The notes under the pieces are model-generated. The model did not search any database. It was not told where the DNA came from and was given only the letters and a program-made list of their open reading frames with translations. From assembly GCA_963699835.1 (NCBI GenBank), contig CAVOVJ010000005.1:1-64000 (forward strand): DNA of 64,000 nt. The letters run 5' to 3'. A program made the position numbers and the translations under genes. This DNA comes from BM003 sp963699835. GTDB taxonomy: Bacteria; Pseudomonadota; Gammaproteobacteria; Steroidobacterales; BM003. This document shows, one piece after another, positions 42,870 to 52,435 of the stretch. Numbering within the stretch: position 1 is the stretch's first letter; every line of letters begins with the position of its first letter.

Positions 42870-43263
42870 TCATCGCGCTGGCCGGAACCGCAGCGCTGAC
42901 CAGGTGTCGTCTATTGACACGCATGTGACCGCGCGCAAACCCCATTTGCTTACCTGGCGCGCCAGCTCATCACGGTTGAAGTCAGACTGGAGCTGCGAAC
43001 TCTGTTTAGGCCGGCAGATCCAGAACCGACCGTCCTCGACCAGCCATCTGCGGGCGCGGTCCCGCAGCCTTTTCGATTCGCGGCCGTCCGCGACGAAGAG
43101 CTGAACAGCGGCAACCCACCAGCGCGGCCGTGAGACCAGCGCGACTCGCTGCGGGAAGCGGGTCCAGACGCGCGGTGTAGCCGGGCGGTGCGTTGATGAT
43201 CGTAAGCCTCATGCCGGGCTTTATCTGGAGCTTCCTGCATGGCGGATTCACGTTCACGGGCAA
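42870..43263 (-). CDS. DUF3052-like protein (one frameshift)
   Basis: The first part reads LQIKPGMRLTIINAPPGY and ARLDPLP, the entry sequence of DUF3052 proteins. It is out of frame with the rest. Removing one base near CC 43136-43137 yields RWWVAAVQLFVADGRESKR, FWICRPKQSS, LQSDFNRDELARQV and CVSIDDTWSALRFRP, a full family C-terminus with a stop at 42870-42872. Length is then exactly 130 residues. The start is uncertain (TTG 43263 shown). Function unknown in the family; the DDTWSALRF ending is its hallmark. Confidence 0.72.
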
Positions 43264-43359
43264 TTTCCTCCCGCCGTTGCCAGCAGCGCTTGCTCCGGGA
43301 TGTGTATCCCGGCATTGCAGGCCTCCTGTGGCGAAGCCGATTGCGCGGGTGTCTTCGGC

Positions 43360-43968
43360 TCAGGCCGGGCGCGGGAACACCCGGTACGGGGCATGGCTGT
43401 AGTATTTGGGGACGCTGTCCAGACGCAGATGGAGCCAGGCGACACCGAGACCCGCGGTGCTGAGCCAAACCGGTCGCTTTCCCAGTCTTTGCTGCATGGT
43501 CTTTGCCGCTGTTTGCCAGAAAACCTGCTGCAGATCGCGTGGCGCCAGGCGCATGAAAGCGGCGAGGTGATTAAAGGCGTTCCCGGAACCCCGGCAAACG
43601 GGAACCACGAGGACTGCATCGCCACCGAAATTCTTGAATGAGATGACCTGTCGGTCGGCGGGTGCTGCCGAAAAATGTTCCTGAAATGGTGCCGGATCCG
43701 GTGCCATCCGCGCGAGCTGCGGCGCATTCACGGCGACGTACTCAAAGGCCAGGTCCTGGGTTTGCAGCGTGACCGGCGGGGTCTCCCAATAGTATGCCTC
43801 CCAGGGGATACGCTGGATGCAGTCACAGAAAAAATCGCGGAAACCGGGAGAATCGCAAAGCTGCGCGAGGACCGCTCGCCATGACATTGCCTCGCCGCCG
43901 CGCAACAACCGGTACCGGCACAGATGCGGCTGCGCGCTTTCCTCGAGATGCCAGACTGCGTTCGTCAT
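43360..43968 (-). CDS. Protein of the DUF6940 type
   Basis: This 202-residue protein starts at ATG 43968. Its conserved wording (PWEAYYWETPPVT, FEYVAVNAPQLA, FKNFGGDAVLVVPVC, PVWLSTAGLGVAWLHLRLD, PKYYSHAPYR) matches what I remember as DUF6940, a family with no assigned activity. It has no signal peptide, so it is cytoplasmic. It lies 5 bp downstream of the DUF1272 gene. Confidence 0.75.
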   Translation of the reverse strand: MTNAVWHLEESAQPHLCRYRLLRGGEAMSWRAVLAQLCDSPGFRDFFCDCIQRIPWEAYYWETPPVTLQTQDLAFEYVAVNAPQLARMAPDPAPFQEHFSAAPADRQVISFKNFGGDAVLVVPVCRGSGNAFNHLAAFMRLAPRDLQQVFWQTAAKTMQQRLGKRPVWLSTAGLGVAWLHLRLDSVPKYYSHAPYRVFPRPA

Positions 43969-43973
43969 CGCCG

Positions 43974-44282
43974 TCAACGTTGGTCGGGCGGGACGGTTTC
44001 GAGCCGCCCGCGCAAGCGGATCTGAGCTTCGTGGTCCACCTGGCGATAGACCCGGTCCCGGGTTGCCGGATGATTGCCGAGGCCAGTGCCATTCCCGTAG
44101 TCGGATTGCGGCCGGACCGGCCGCGGCGTGAATCCGCCGCCGCAATTCGGACAAACATTGCCCAGCACCTCGTCGACGCATCGTACGCAAAACGTGCACT
44201 CGTAAGAGCAGATACGGGCATCGGCCGAGTGCGGCGGCAGATCGCGGTCGCAGGACTCGCAAGACGGACGAATTTCCAGCAT
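43974..44282 (-). CDS. DUF1272 family zinc-ribbon protein
   Basis: This 102-residue protein starts at ATG 44282 with a GGGAG SD. Its first 60 residues match DUF1272 (PF06906): MLEIRPSCESCDRDLPP, ICSYECTFCVRCVDEVLG and VCPNCGGGF, with cysteine pairs that should bind zinc. The C-terminal ~40 residues are longer than in most family members and charged. Function unknown. Confidence 0.9.
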   Translation of the reverse strand: MLEIRPSCESCDRDLPPHSADARICSYECTFCVRCVDEVLGNVCPNCGGGFTPRPVRPQSDYGNGTGLGNHPATRDRVYRQVDHEAQIRLRGRLETVPPDQR

Positions 44283-44387
44283 TTTCTCCCTGCCTCCTGG
44301 TGACCGGCTGTCTCATTGCAATGTGCCCGACCAGATATTCCTGGCGAAGACCTGTCGCGGTATTGCCAGCGCCGGATGTTTTCCGCC

Positions 44388-44716
44388 TCAGGCAAAAAAA
44401 TCGGCGACCGGCTCCAGCACAACTTCCGGCAAAGTCTCGGCAATTGCCGCGCGCATGCGCTTGCGCGCGGGCAAATCCTTTGCGGCGGCGAAAGCCCGGT
44501 GCCTCATGTCGGCGTTCTCGGCCACTGCGCGTAGCTATACCACAGGCCGTCGTTGCCCCGGTGCAGGCGCGATCCCAGTGCACCACCGGTCTCGCGCAGA
44601 TGCCTGGTAACCTCTGACCAGGCCTCGACAAAAGCCTGCTCCCGCCCTCGATGCAGCCGCCAACGATAAAGGACAACGAAGGCGCATGGTTGTTTTCCGG
44701 TTGCGCTGGCAGTCAT
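44388..44716 (-). CDS. Small dimeric alpha/beta-barrel (antibiotic-biosynthesis-monooxygenase-like) protein (one frameshift)
   Basis: ATG 44716 overlaps the VOC stop (ATGA). The first 65 residues (CAFVVLYRWRLHRGREQAFV, SEVTRHLRETGG, GLWYSYAQWP) match ABM-like domains. The frame then closes early. Adding one base at 44519-44523 continues the domain with MRHRAFAAAKDLPARKRM, TLPEVVLEPVADFF and a stop at 44388-44390. The nucleotide length is one short of integral codons, consistent with a missing base, the opposite of most other shifts here. Role unknown. Confidence 0.7.
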
Positions 44717-45120
44717 GCGATGCCGTCGCATGCATCGTCGTCGTCATTGATTCGCCATGGCGGATGGCGCCGGTTGTCGCCACCATGGTAAAGACAAATC
44801 GGGTTGCCGTCGGGATCGTGCAGGCGTGCCTCGCGCCATAGCCAGCGCTGCTCCTTCGGGGCGCTGTCGAATTGCACGCCGGCCTCGTTCAAGTCGCGAT
44901 GGCGCTGATCGAGATCGGTGCATTCGAAATAGATCAGCGTGGTCGCCGGCGTCGTGATGGCATCGACCTGATGTATCGAAAACGTCGCGCAACCTTGCGG
45001 ACATTCGAAACGGACGTAGCGTGGCGCGCTGTCGACGATCAGGCGCAGCCCGAGTCGTTGATAAAACCGCGCTGACCGCTCGACGTCGGTCGAACCAATC
45101 GTTACCTGGTTCAGATCCAT
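44713..45120 (-). CDS. VOC/glyoxalase family protein
   Basis: This 135-residue protein is a vicinal-oxygen-chelate domain: MDLNQVTIGSTDVERSARFY, LGLRLIVDS, FSIHQVDA, IYFECTDLDQRHRDL and ARLHDPDGNPICLYHGG. The metal ligands H and E are plausible in IH and FE. It ends with an acidic tail. Substrate unknown. It overlaps the downstream ABM-like gene by 4 bp. Confidence 0.88.
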   Translation of the reverse strand: MDLNQVTIGSTDVERSARFYQRLGLRLIVDSAPRYVRFECPQGCATFSIHQVDAITTPATTLIYFECTDLDQRHRDLNEAGVQFDSAPKEQRWLWREARLHDPDGNPICLYHGGDNRRHPPWRINDDDDACDGIA

Positions 45121-45278
45121 CAGGTCGCTCCCTGGCAGTTAACCCTAAAGTGGCGGTCGAGGATGCAATCTTGCGCGCGTAACAGGGTGTCGGTTGATTC
45201 TCTGGTCGGCATCGCGCGGTGCAACCGTTTCCGCTGCTATCGCATCATTCTGAGCAGGCCGTCCGGAGAATCAAGTCC

Positions 45279-46067
45279 ATGCGTATTGTCACAGCAGCGA
45301 TCCTCGCGTCATGTGCTTGTCTTGCCTCAGCCGCCATGGTGGCGGATGACGAACTTGGTCGTCTGCTCGATTGCCACGATCGTGCGGTCGGAGGCGCCGC
45401 ATTGCGCGCATCCGATGCTGTTGCATATACCCTTCGGATCGAGGAACCCGGTTTCTCGGTCGATGGCTATTACCGGGCGACCCGGGCCGGCGCGATGCGC
45501 ATCGACGTTTACGACTCGGGCAGGCGGGTGTTTTCCGAGGGTTGGGATGGGGAGTTGGGGTGGCAGCGCCGCGCGGGCGATGCGGAGCCCGTACCGATCA
45601 GTCGTTCCGGAGCTGCGGCACTGATTCATGGAATTGAGAGCCCCGGTCATTTGTGGACGCTTGCCGATATGACACGAAACGGTCACCGGCTGGAACTCGA
45701 TCCGCCGGAAATTCTGGACGGGCGGGCGATGGCCGTAGTCAGGCTCACCCTGGACGACGGTTTCGAGACCGTCTACCTGCTCGATCCGGACAGCTGCCTG
45801 ATACGACAAAGTCGAAATCTGCGCGCCTTCCATCCGGACAACGACCCGCGCCCGCAACGCATCGCTACTTTCTACGCTGATTATCGCAGGGTCGACGGCA
45901 TAAGCCGTGCTTTTCTCACGCGCAATGTGGATATCGACAGCGGCGAAACTCTGGCGACTACCCGGGTTATTCTATTTACCGCTGCGCCGAAACTACATGC
46001 CGACGAGATGCAGGGTACTGCCGACATGCAGTGGTCGGGGGTGCCGGTCTCCGCAGAGGCCGACTGA
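45279..46067 (+). CDS. Exported protein of unknown function, possibly LolA-like
   Basis: ATG 45279 has a GGAGAA SD. The 262-residue protein has a signal peptide (AAILASCACLASA-AM). The mature part reads AYTLRIEEPGFSVDGYYRAT, AMRIDVYDSGRRVFSEGWDG and VVRLTLDDGFETVYLLDPDS, a pattern of beta strands that resembles the LolA/outer-membrane-lipoprotein-sorting fold. It shows no lipobox, so it should be periplasmic. Family assignment is tentative. Confidence 0.72.
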   Translation: MRIVTAAILASCACLASAAMVADDELGRLLDCHDRAVGGAALRASDAVAYTLRIEEPGFSVDGYYRATRAGAMRIDVYDSGRRVFSEGWDGELGWQRRAGDAEPVPISRSGAAALIHGIESPGHLWTLADMTRNGHRLELDPPEILDGRAMAVVRLTLDDGFETVYLLDPDSCLIRQSRNLRAFHPDNDPRPQRIATFYADYRRVDGISRAFLTRNVDIDSGETLATTRVILFTAAPKLHADEMQGTADMQWSGVPVSAEAD

Positions 46068-46090
46068 GATCCGGGCTGGACCGACGTCCC

Positions 46091-46795
46091 TCAAGCGGCG
46101 TCGTCGTTCCCGCCGAGCCAGCGATAGAAGCCGCCGGCAAACAGCGCACCGAAGATCGGTGCAATCCAGAACAGCCACAATTGCGACAGCGCCCAGCCAC
46201 CCACGAACAGTGCCGGACCGGTGCTGCGCGCAGGGTTGACCGAAGTGTTGGTGACCGGAATGCTGACCAGGTGGATCAGGGTCAGGCACAGGCCGATCGC
46301 AATCGGCGCCAGGCCAGCGGGGGCACGCGGATCGGTGGCGCCGAGAATGACGACAAGAAAAACGAATGTCATCACGATCTCGCTGGTCATGCCGGCGGTC
46401 AGCGAATAACCGCCGGGGGAATGCGCGCCGTAACCGTTGGAGGCAAAACCGTCGGCCAGCGAGAACCCCGGTGCGCCGCTTGCGATGACATACAGCACGC
46501 CGGCCGCGACGATGGCGCCGATCAACTGGGCCACGATATACGGCATCAGTTCCGAAGCCGCGAATCGGCCGCCGGCCCACAGTCCGATCGAGACGGCCGG
46601 GTTGAGATGACAGCCGGAGATATGGCCGATGGCGAACGCCATTGTCAGCACCGTCAATCCGAACGCCAGGGAGACGCCGAGCAGACCGATGCCAGCTTCC
46701 GGGAACCCCGCTGCCAGAACCGCACTGCCGCAACCTCCCAGAACGAGCCAGAATGTGCCGATGAATTCGGCACCGAGTTTATTGGCCATTTTCAC
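46091..46795 (-). CDS. aqpZ: Aquaporin Z
   Basis: This 234-residue MIP channel has six hydrophobic helices and both NPA boxes: SGCHLNPAVSIGLW at ~60 and VNPARSTGPAL at ~185. Residues around them (GH, SGCH, NTSVNPARSTG) follow the water-selective aquaporin pattern, including the selectivity-filter arginine after the second NPA and histidine/cysteine positions of AqpZ. The start may be ATG 46795 or 46789. It converges on the LolA-like gene. Confidence 0.93.
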   Translation of the reverse strand: MKMANKLGAEFIGTFWLVLGGCGSAVLAAGFPEAGIGLLGVSLAFGLTVLTMAFAIGHISGCHLNPAVSIGLWAGGRFAASELMPYIVAQLIGAIVAAGVLYVIASGAPGFSLADGFASNGYGAHSPGGYSLTAGMTSEIVMTFVFLVVILGATDPRAPAGLAPIAIGLCLTLIHLVSIPVTNTSVNPARSTGPALFVGGWALSQLWLFWIAPIFGALFAGGFYRWLGGNDDAA

Positions 46796-47095
46796 TGTGA
46801 TTATTCTCCCGCTTGGGTCAGTAGTTCGTGGGTGAGTTCTCGCCGCCTGCCAGCAAGCGCAGGTATTCCGGCCACAACCTCGTCTACAAGGGTGGGGTGC
46901 GCTCCAGGCTGGTCAGGCTGTCATCGAGACTGACCCATTGGCGGGCACTCGCGCAACCGGGGATTACCGAACTTTCGGTCTGGTCATCGAACCTCATCGC
47001 GGCGGTGCCCCGATTACCAGAATCGCTCATCGCCTGGCACCAGGCAGACAAGCCTTGGCCCGGCGGGCTGAAGCGCGCGCTATCGCGGCACGCCG
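46796..47095. other. Intergenic region, nothing recognised
   Basis: The region separates aqpZ from a convergently placed acetyltransferase end. No gene, repeat or terminator with a T-run was seen; aqpZ's promoter should be in the first 100 bases. Confidence 0.5.
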
Positions 47096-47641
47096 CTACG
47101 GATCCGAGCGAGTGTGGTCATCGCCAAGGCGGCATGCGTACCAGGCGATGTCCCAGTATCTGTCAAACTTGAAACCCGCTTCCGGAAACGTGCCGACATG
47201 GCGAAAGCCGATGGATTCATGCAACCTGACAGACGCGTCGTTTGGCAGCGCAATTCCGGCGAAGGCCTGGTGCACGCCGGTTCCTGCAAGCGCCGCGAAC
47301 AGTGCATCGTAGAGCATCACGCCGAGTCCACGGCGGGCGTATTCGGGCGCCAGATAAACCGTTGTCTCGACTGAGCAGTCATAGGCCGGCTTGGGCCGCA
47401 AGCGCTGGCTGCTCGCATAACCGGCAATTACACCGGCGACTTCGGCGAGCAGCAGACGATGGCGGCCGGTCGCGGCGAAGCCGTTCAACCATGGCCGGCG
47501 TTGCTTCACGGTAAACGTTTTCGTGTCGAACGTGACATGGCTGTTGACTACGAAATAGTTGTAGATCGCGACGAGCCGCGGAAGATCCTGATCACGCGCC
47601 GCGCGAATCTGCGTCGCGGACATGGCGGAAATATCAGCCAT
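47096..47641 (-). CDS. GNAT acetyltransferase, phosphinothricin N-acetyltransferase-like
   Basis: This 181-residue protein has the Pat/Bar-like outline: IRAARDQDLPRLVAIYNYFV, VTFDTKTFTVKQRRPW, VIAGYASSQRLRPKPAYD, ETTVYLAPEYARRGLGVMLYDAL and GFRHVGTFPEAGFKFDRYWD. The acetyl-CoA loop is ARRGLG. Such enzymes acetylate phosphinothricin, methionine sulfoximine or amino acids; actual substrate unknown. ATG 47626 is an alternative start. Confidence 0.9.
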   Translation of the reverse strand: MADISAMSATQIRAARDQDLPRLVAIYNYFVVNSHVTFDTKTFTVKQRRPWLNGFAATGRHRLLLAEVAGVIAGYASSQRLRPKPAYDCSVETTVYLAPEYARRGLGVMLYDALFAALAGTGVHQAFAGIALPNDASVRLHESIGFRHVGTFPEAGFKFDRYWDIAWYACRLGDDHTRSDP

Positions 47642-47846
47642 CGTTGCGGCTCGCAGACCCGGCGGGCGAAGAAGTGGCGGCGGCGAAGAAAAGCGGCTTG
47701 CCGTTCTTCATTTGATATGGCGCGTCGAGATAAATATTACCGGGCACATCACGGACTACTACGAGTGCCTGCGAGTAGGTGAGGAGAATCTCGCGCGAAC
47801 GCGCAAAAATCTTTGCAAATTCCGCATGCGGCGTTGCAGCAGGCAT
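47634..47846 (-). pseudogene. Truncated gene for a conserved small protein
   Basis: The 70-residue frame (EFAKIFARSREILLTYSQAL, VVRDVPGNIYLDAPYQMKNG, KPLFFAA) reads like the N-terminal half of a small family that normally continues with ...VQIKKxYVSFHLMPVY. The conservation-like character ends abruptly at PLFFAA, after which unrelated codons run into a stop that overlaps the next gene's start by 8 bp. The missing half is not seen in other frames nearby, so this looks like a real 3' deletion rather than a frameshift. Family recall is from memory. Confidence 0.55.
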
Positions 47847-47857
47847 CGTTTCGGAGC

Positions 47858-48517
47858 TCAGCCAGCGCCGGCTTCGTCCTCCTCGATGATCTCCGTTTCG
47901 AGTGCGCTGTCCGAATACCAGGCGCGTACGTCCGCATCATCGAGCACCGTTTGCATGTACGCCGTGGCGGTTTCATTGCAGGCGACGTCATAGGTGTGAA
48001 ACCGCGATGCGACCGGTGCAAACATTGCGTCCGCGATGGAGAAATCTCCGAACAACCACGGACCGTCCGCGGATCTCCAGTTTTCCCGGCAGTCGGTCCA
48101 GATCGCTTCAACCCGGCGAATATCGGCTGCGATGCCAGCGGAAATCGCGACCCGACGCCCGCTTGCCCGGCAATTCATTGGCAAGGCAGAACGCAAAGCC
48201 ATGAAGCCGGAGTGCATTTCTGCCGCGACCGAGCGGGCGCGTGCCCGGGCTTTGCGTTCGGCCGGCCACAAGGCGGAATGTCTCTCAGCCAGGTATTCGC
48301 AAATGGCGAGCGTATCCCAGATCGCAAACCCGTCTTCGACGTAGACAGGTACCTTCGCAGCCGGCGAGTAGGACAATAGTATCTCGCGGAATCCCGGCTC
48401 GAACAGCGCCACTCTGACCTCATCGAATACCATCCCCGTTTTGGTCGCTGCGAGCCACGCTCGCAGCGACCATGAAGAGTAGTTCTTGTTGCCAATTATC
48501 AGTTCGGGCGTGCTCAT
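47858..48517 (-). CDS. Glutathione S-transferase family protein
   Basis: This 219-residue protein begins at ATG 48517. The thioredoxin-like N-domain has LIIGNKNYSSWSLRAWLA (catalytic serine candidate in NYSSWS) and KVPVYVEDGFAIWDTLAICEYLAE, the cis-proline and glutathione-contact E/D-S region. The C-terminal helical domain contains MHSGFMALRSALPMNC and FGDFSIADAMFAPVASRF, the N-capping box. This subgroup is common in proteobacteria and its substrate is unknown. Confidence 0.9.
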   Translation of the reverse strand: MSTPELIIGNKNYSSWSLRAWLAATKTGMVFDEVRVALFEPGFREILLSYSPAAKVPVYVEDGFAIWDTLAICEYLAERHSALWPAERKARARARSVAAEMHSGFMALRSALPMNCRASGRRVAISAGIAADIRRVEAIWTDCRENWRSADGPWLFGDFSIADAMFAPVASRFHTYDVACNETATAYMQTVLDDADVRAWYSDSALETEIIEEDEAGAG

Positions 48518-48599
48518 GGCGGCCTCCATTCAGATCGATAACCATTGTGTCAACCATGCGGAATTGCGCGCCGCGCCCGGGTTCCGCTTCGGGCCGCAG

Positions 48600-49289
48600 T
48601 CAGTGGCGATAATGAGATCGGCCGGAACGGCTGTCGCTGCGCAGTATTCTGATCAGGCGTTTCATCGGTGCAATAAAATGGCCCTGGAAGTTCTTCCGGT
48701 CCGCAGCCGTAAAGTGGCGCAGATGGTGCAACGACTCGAGGTCGACCCCTTCGTTGGCACTGCTGATCGATGGCCAGTGCTGCTCGAATTCCTCCCCGAT
48801 CTCGGCCAGGTAATGATCCGCTTTGACAATGAAATGCTGGAGATTCCGGGCATTCGGAAATGCCTTCGGATGCGCGCTGAAATGCTGGCTGGCGTGGCGC
48901 AGGCGTTCAAGCTGCTTCTGCAGCGCGGTCATTTGCTCACGGTACAACTGGGACTGATCGGGATTCTGCGCGCTTTGGCGGCCAGCAAAGTGGTCGTCCA
49001 GTCCGGCTTCCTGCAGCGTCTGGCGTATTTGTTCGATATGCCGGCAAATACTGCGCAGCTCTCTCATTACGCGACGGCGATCGTGACGCAGATGGCGGCG
49101 CAAGCGCTGGTTGCGAGCCATCGTAACGACAAATGACAGAAACACCCCGACCAGCGTCAGCAGCACGGCTACCAGGGCCAGTATCCAGTGCTGCTCGAAG
49201 CCGGACTCGGGCGATTGGGCTGCGGCCGGACCGACCGCGAAGAGCAAGCAGGTCAGAGTTGGCCGAATGTCGAAGCGGTGACAGGTCAC
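48600..49289 (-). CDS. Membrane-anchored coiled-coil protein of unknown function
   Basis: The likely GTG start at 49289 gives 229 residues: a signal-like start (TLTCLLFAVGPAAAQ), one transmembrane helix (ILALVAVLLTLVGVFLSFVV), then a strongly charged helical domain (RELRSICRHIEQIRQTLQEA, QMTALQKQLERLRHASQHF). The polar part is probably cytoplasmic or periplasmic and coiled-coil. No family recognised. Start uncertain. Confidence 0.65.
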   Translation of the reverse strand: MTCHRFDIRPTLTCLLFAVGPAAAQSPESGFEQHWILALVAVLLTLVGVFLSFVVTMARNQRLRRHLRHDRRRVMRELRSICRHIEQIRQTLQEAGLDDHFAGRQSAQNPDQSQLYREQMTALQKQLERLRHASQHFSAHPKAFPNARNLQHFIVKADHYLAEIGEEFEQHWPSISSANEGVDLESLHHLRHFTAADRKNFQGHFIAPMKRLIRILRSDSRSGRSHYRH

Positions 49290-49930
49290 GCCGCGAGTCC
49301 GGCCGCCGGGGCAGGCTGGGTGGACCTGCGCCTCGGTTGCGGCAGCCCGAGCTTGTCGTCGCGCCAGACCCATGGATTGTCCACTGTTCCCGGCCTGCGC
49401 TACATTTGCAGGCCCTCCGCGGCAGGTGTTGTGCTGCAAAAACTTGCGGCTATTGCACGCGGGGTTGGCGCCTGGCGCCGCAGTATGCTGTTTGCGTTCG
49501 ATCATGACCACCCGTCTCTCATTCGCGGCGGCAGCGAGTCGGGTTTGCGCGGGTCATTGAGCGGATAGGTCCACAGCATCGTGTTGCGGGCCCGCGAAAA
49601 GGAGCACCCCATGCCTGCGCCCGAAGGAATTTCAGGATACTGCGTAAAGGACCGTGTTTGCGCCGTGGGAAATCCGTATGGCATCGCTATTGGTGGCAAT
49701 CCGGCCGCGGCCACCGGCAGACAAGTCTTTCCCGAGGTTCACTTTAGCCTTTCCTCACCGGTGTCCGTACGGTAATTCTGTACCCGATATGCGGCGGCAG
49801 GATCGGATGTCTCTGCCGCTATTGCAGACTATAGCTAAAGAAGATGATTATTCGAGCCGTTCAGCGCGTTGCGAAACGCTCGGCCCCGGGTCGTTGCAAT
49901 GGCGCCAATCCAGCCGGCTTCGATACTCGA
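49290..49930. other. 641-bp region without a confident gene
   Basis: One small candidate is a 54-codon frame at 49611-49775 (+) preceded by an AAGGAG SD, reading MPAPEGISGYCVKDRVCAVG; it has no recognisable homology and opposite-strand frames overlap it. I saw no RNA gene or repeat. The region separates the coiled-coil protein gene from the CorA-type transporter, both on the minus strand. Confidence 0.45.
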
Positions 49931-50908
49931 TCAGAACCACTTTTTGCTGCGGAACCACACGATCTGGGCGGCAACCACGGCCACTAAAAACAACACGAAA
50001 ATCAGAAATGCGAACGGATACTCGGCGCCTGGAATACCACCGACGTTGATGCCGAGGAGGCCTGTCAGTGTTCCGAGAGGTAAAAATATCGCGGCAACGA
50101 TCGACAGCACGTACATGCGGCTGTTCATTTGTTCGGCAATGTGGTTGGTCAGCTCCTCCTGGGTGACACCGGCCCTTTCGCGCAATGCGTCGATATCCTC
50201 GATATGGCGAATCAGGCTGTCGGTAATCGCCCGGATATTCAGGCGGTCCGCGTCTGATATCCAGTTGATATTCTCCATCGGTAGCCGATTAAGCGCTTCT
50301 CTTTGCGGTGCCAGGAAGCGCCTGACTGCTATCGCCTCCCGGCGCAGATCGGACAGGCCGCGGCGCAGGTCGGAGTCTGGGCCGTCCAGCGAGCGAGTCT
50401 CCAGATCCGCAACAGTATCCTCGAACTGGTCCACCATTTCGCCTATGCGCCAGACGATTCGCGAACATAGCGCGGAAACCAGTTGTGCTGGGCCGGTCGG
50501 GCCCTGGTTTGACTTCAACGCGGAGACCAGATCGGCAGTCGACAGCATTGGCCGCCGCTCGGTGCTGATTACCCGGGTTTCATCGACCCAGAGCCTGATT
50601 GAGACCATGTCTTCCGGATCCTGCCCCGGGTTGTGATTAATGCCGCGCAACGATAGATGCAGGCCTTTATCGATGACAGTGACACGTGGCCGGGTCTCGT
50701 CGCTCAACAGGGCCTCCACGACAATCGGGGGCACGTCGGAGCAACCCTGCAGCCACTGGCCCGCCTCGGCGGAGGAGAAGTCCAGGCGCAGCCAGAGGAC
50801 ACCGTCTTCCGGCCGCCACGCCCGTGCTTGCTCGGCACTGAGTTCGCGCGCCGCGCCGGCGCCGTCGAGTAGCAGCGCATGGAGCAGGCCTTCGCGTGAT
50901 TCGCTCAT
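49931..50908 (-). CDS. CorA/ZntB-type metal transporter
   Basis: This 325-residue protein follows the CorA family plan: a cytoplasmic alpha/beta domain (~1-255), a long coiled-coil helix (IRHIEDIDALRERAGVTQEE), then two C-terminal membrane helices. The pore signature is GLLGINVGGIPGAEYPFAF: GIN in place of CorA's GMN, followed by the GGIPG segment typical of ZntB. ZntB transports zinc, so a divalent cation such as zinc is likeliest. It is 34 bp downstream of the amidase in the opposite sense of numbering but on the same strand. Confidence 0.9.
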   Translation of the reverse strand: MSESREGLLHALLLDGAGAARELSAEQARAWRPEDGVLWLRLDFSSAEAGQWLQGCSDVPPIVVEALLSDETRPRVTVIDKGLHLSLRGINHNPGQDPEDMVSIRLWVDETRVISTERRPMLSTADLVSALKSNQGPTGPAQLVSALCSRIVWRIGEMVDQFEDTVADLETRSLDGPDSDLRRGLSDLRREAIAVRRFLAPQREALNRLPMENINWISDADRLNIRAITDSLIRHIEDIDALRERAGVTQEELTNHIAEQMNSRMYVLSIVAAIFLPLGTLTGLLGINVGGIPGAEYPFAFLIFVLFLVAVVAAQIVWFRSKKWF

Positions 50909-50942
50909 GATTAATGCTCCCGTTTTGTTCGGGCCGGCGTGA

Positions 50943-52372
50943 TCAATCCGGCGCCTGCCAGCCGCCGCTTGCGGATTCGATCAGCTCGGCGGCCCGCAAA
51001 GCCAACTCATCCTGCCACGGCCGGGCCACGAGCTGAACTCCTATTGGCAGACCACGCCCATCGCTACCCGCCCGGACCACTACACTGGGCCAGCCGGTCA
51101 GGTTGAACGCCTGCGTGTAACCGAAAGCCGGGCGGTTTTCCACGCCGATGAGGCGGTCATGTGGCATCGCGGCAAACGGGTGAACCGGGGCAAGGATCAA
51201 ATCAAAATCCTGCATGAACCCCCGCATGCCCGAACGAAACCGCTCGAGGTCGAGTAGCAGCGCACTGAAATCGGAGGCGCTGGCGCTGGGGCCGGTCAAC
51301 TGCGTGGTCGGTCCAGCCGAGGGCCGGGGATTTGTTGCGGGTACCGACATTATCGAGTATCCGCCGGATCCATGCCCCGCCGTCGATGGCGAAAACCCGC
51401 CCGAACAGAGCGCGCGCCGCACCGATCGGTTGCGGACGTCTGTTGGTCAAATCTGCTCCGTGGCTGGCGAAAATGTCGGCGCACCGGCGAACTGTGCCGA
51501 CGACGTCGTCGCCCGCGGCAAGGTCACCGTTATCGCAAAACCAGGCGATACGGCAATTCTCAATTGCCCCACTGCAAATGGTTTCCGGCAGCTGCGGCAA
51601 AACAGAACCATCGTGCCAGTCCGGACCTTGCATCAACCCGAGAAGCAGGCGCAGGTCGGCAACGGTTCTCGTTATCGGCCCGACCTGCGTCAACGCATCT
51701 ACCGGCGTTCCGGCAGGTATGACCAGTCCCGTCCTGGGAACCAGCCCGGCGCTCGGCTTGATGCCCGCAATGCCACAGAAATGCGCTGGCAGACGAATGC
51801 TGCCCCCGGTATCGCTGCCAATGTCAAACGCCGCGCCGCCGGCTGCGACGATAGCAGCCGCGCCACCGCTGCTTCCGCCGGGAGAACAGGACGGGTCGTA
51901 AGGGTTATAGCTGCGCCCGAACAGCAGGTTATCTGTGCCATAGGACAGCGTCAGTTCGGGCGTATTGGTCTTACCAATCAAAATCGCACCGGCGTCGAGA
52001 ACCCGTTGCACGACCGTGGCGTTAGCCGGGGGGACGCGCAGCGCCCAGCCCTCGGTGGCCGCCGTCGTGCGCACGCCGGCCGTGTCGAATCCGTCTTTTA
52101 TCGTAAATGGCACGCCATGCAACGGGCCAATCGGGCCAGAGCGGGCGAGCACCTTGTCGGCATCGTGCGCTTTTTGCAATGCGTCCTCATCGCAACGTGT
52201 AACGACCGCGTTCAGCAGCGGGTTGACCTCGTCAATTCGCGCGATATGACGCTCGATGAGTTCGATGACACTGATTTCACGGTTGCGGATGTAACCCGCC
52301 AGTGCCAGCGCCGAGGCGAAAATTGGCTCGGATGGCCGCTTTTTTGTGCTGTATGCCTGTCGATGGGTTCAC
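50943..52372 (-). CDS. Amidase, signature family (two frameshifts)
   Basis: The Ser-cisSer-Lys triad is present: lysine in VPFTIKDGFD, cis-serine in SPGGSSGGAAAIVA and nucleophile serine in GSDTGGSIRLPAHFCG. Two shifts occur. One at T6 52340-52345 separates the GTG 52372 start (IQHKKRPSEPIFASALA) from the body; one at 51306-51311 separates the body from the C-terminus (TTQLTGPSASASDFSALL, ILAPVHPFAAMPH, LPIGVQLVARPW). With one base removed at each, the protein is 475 residues, the family norm. It should hydrolyse an amide; no specific substrate can be inferred. Confidence 0.83.
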
Positions 52373-52435
52373 TTGGTTGGGTCCGCTGGCTGGAGAGGAA
52401 GGGCAGGGGTGGCGGCGCAGCTGTTGGCGGCTACG

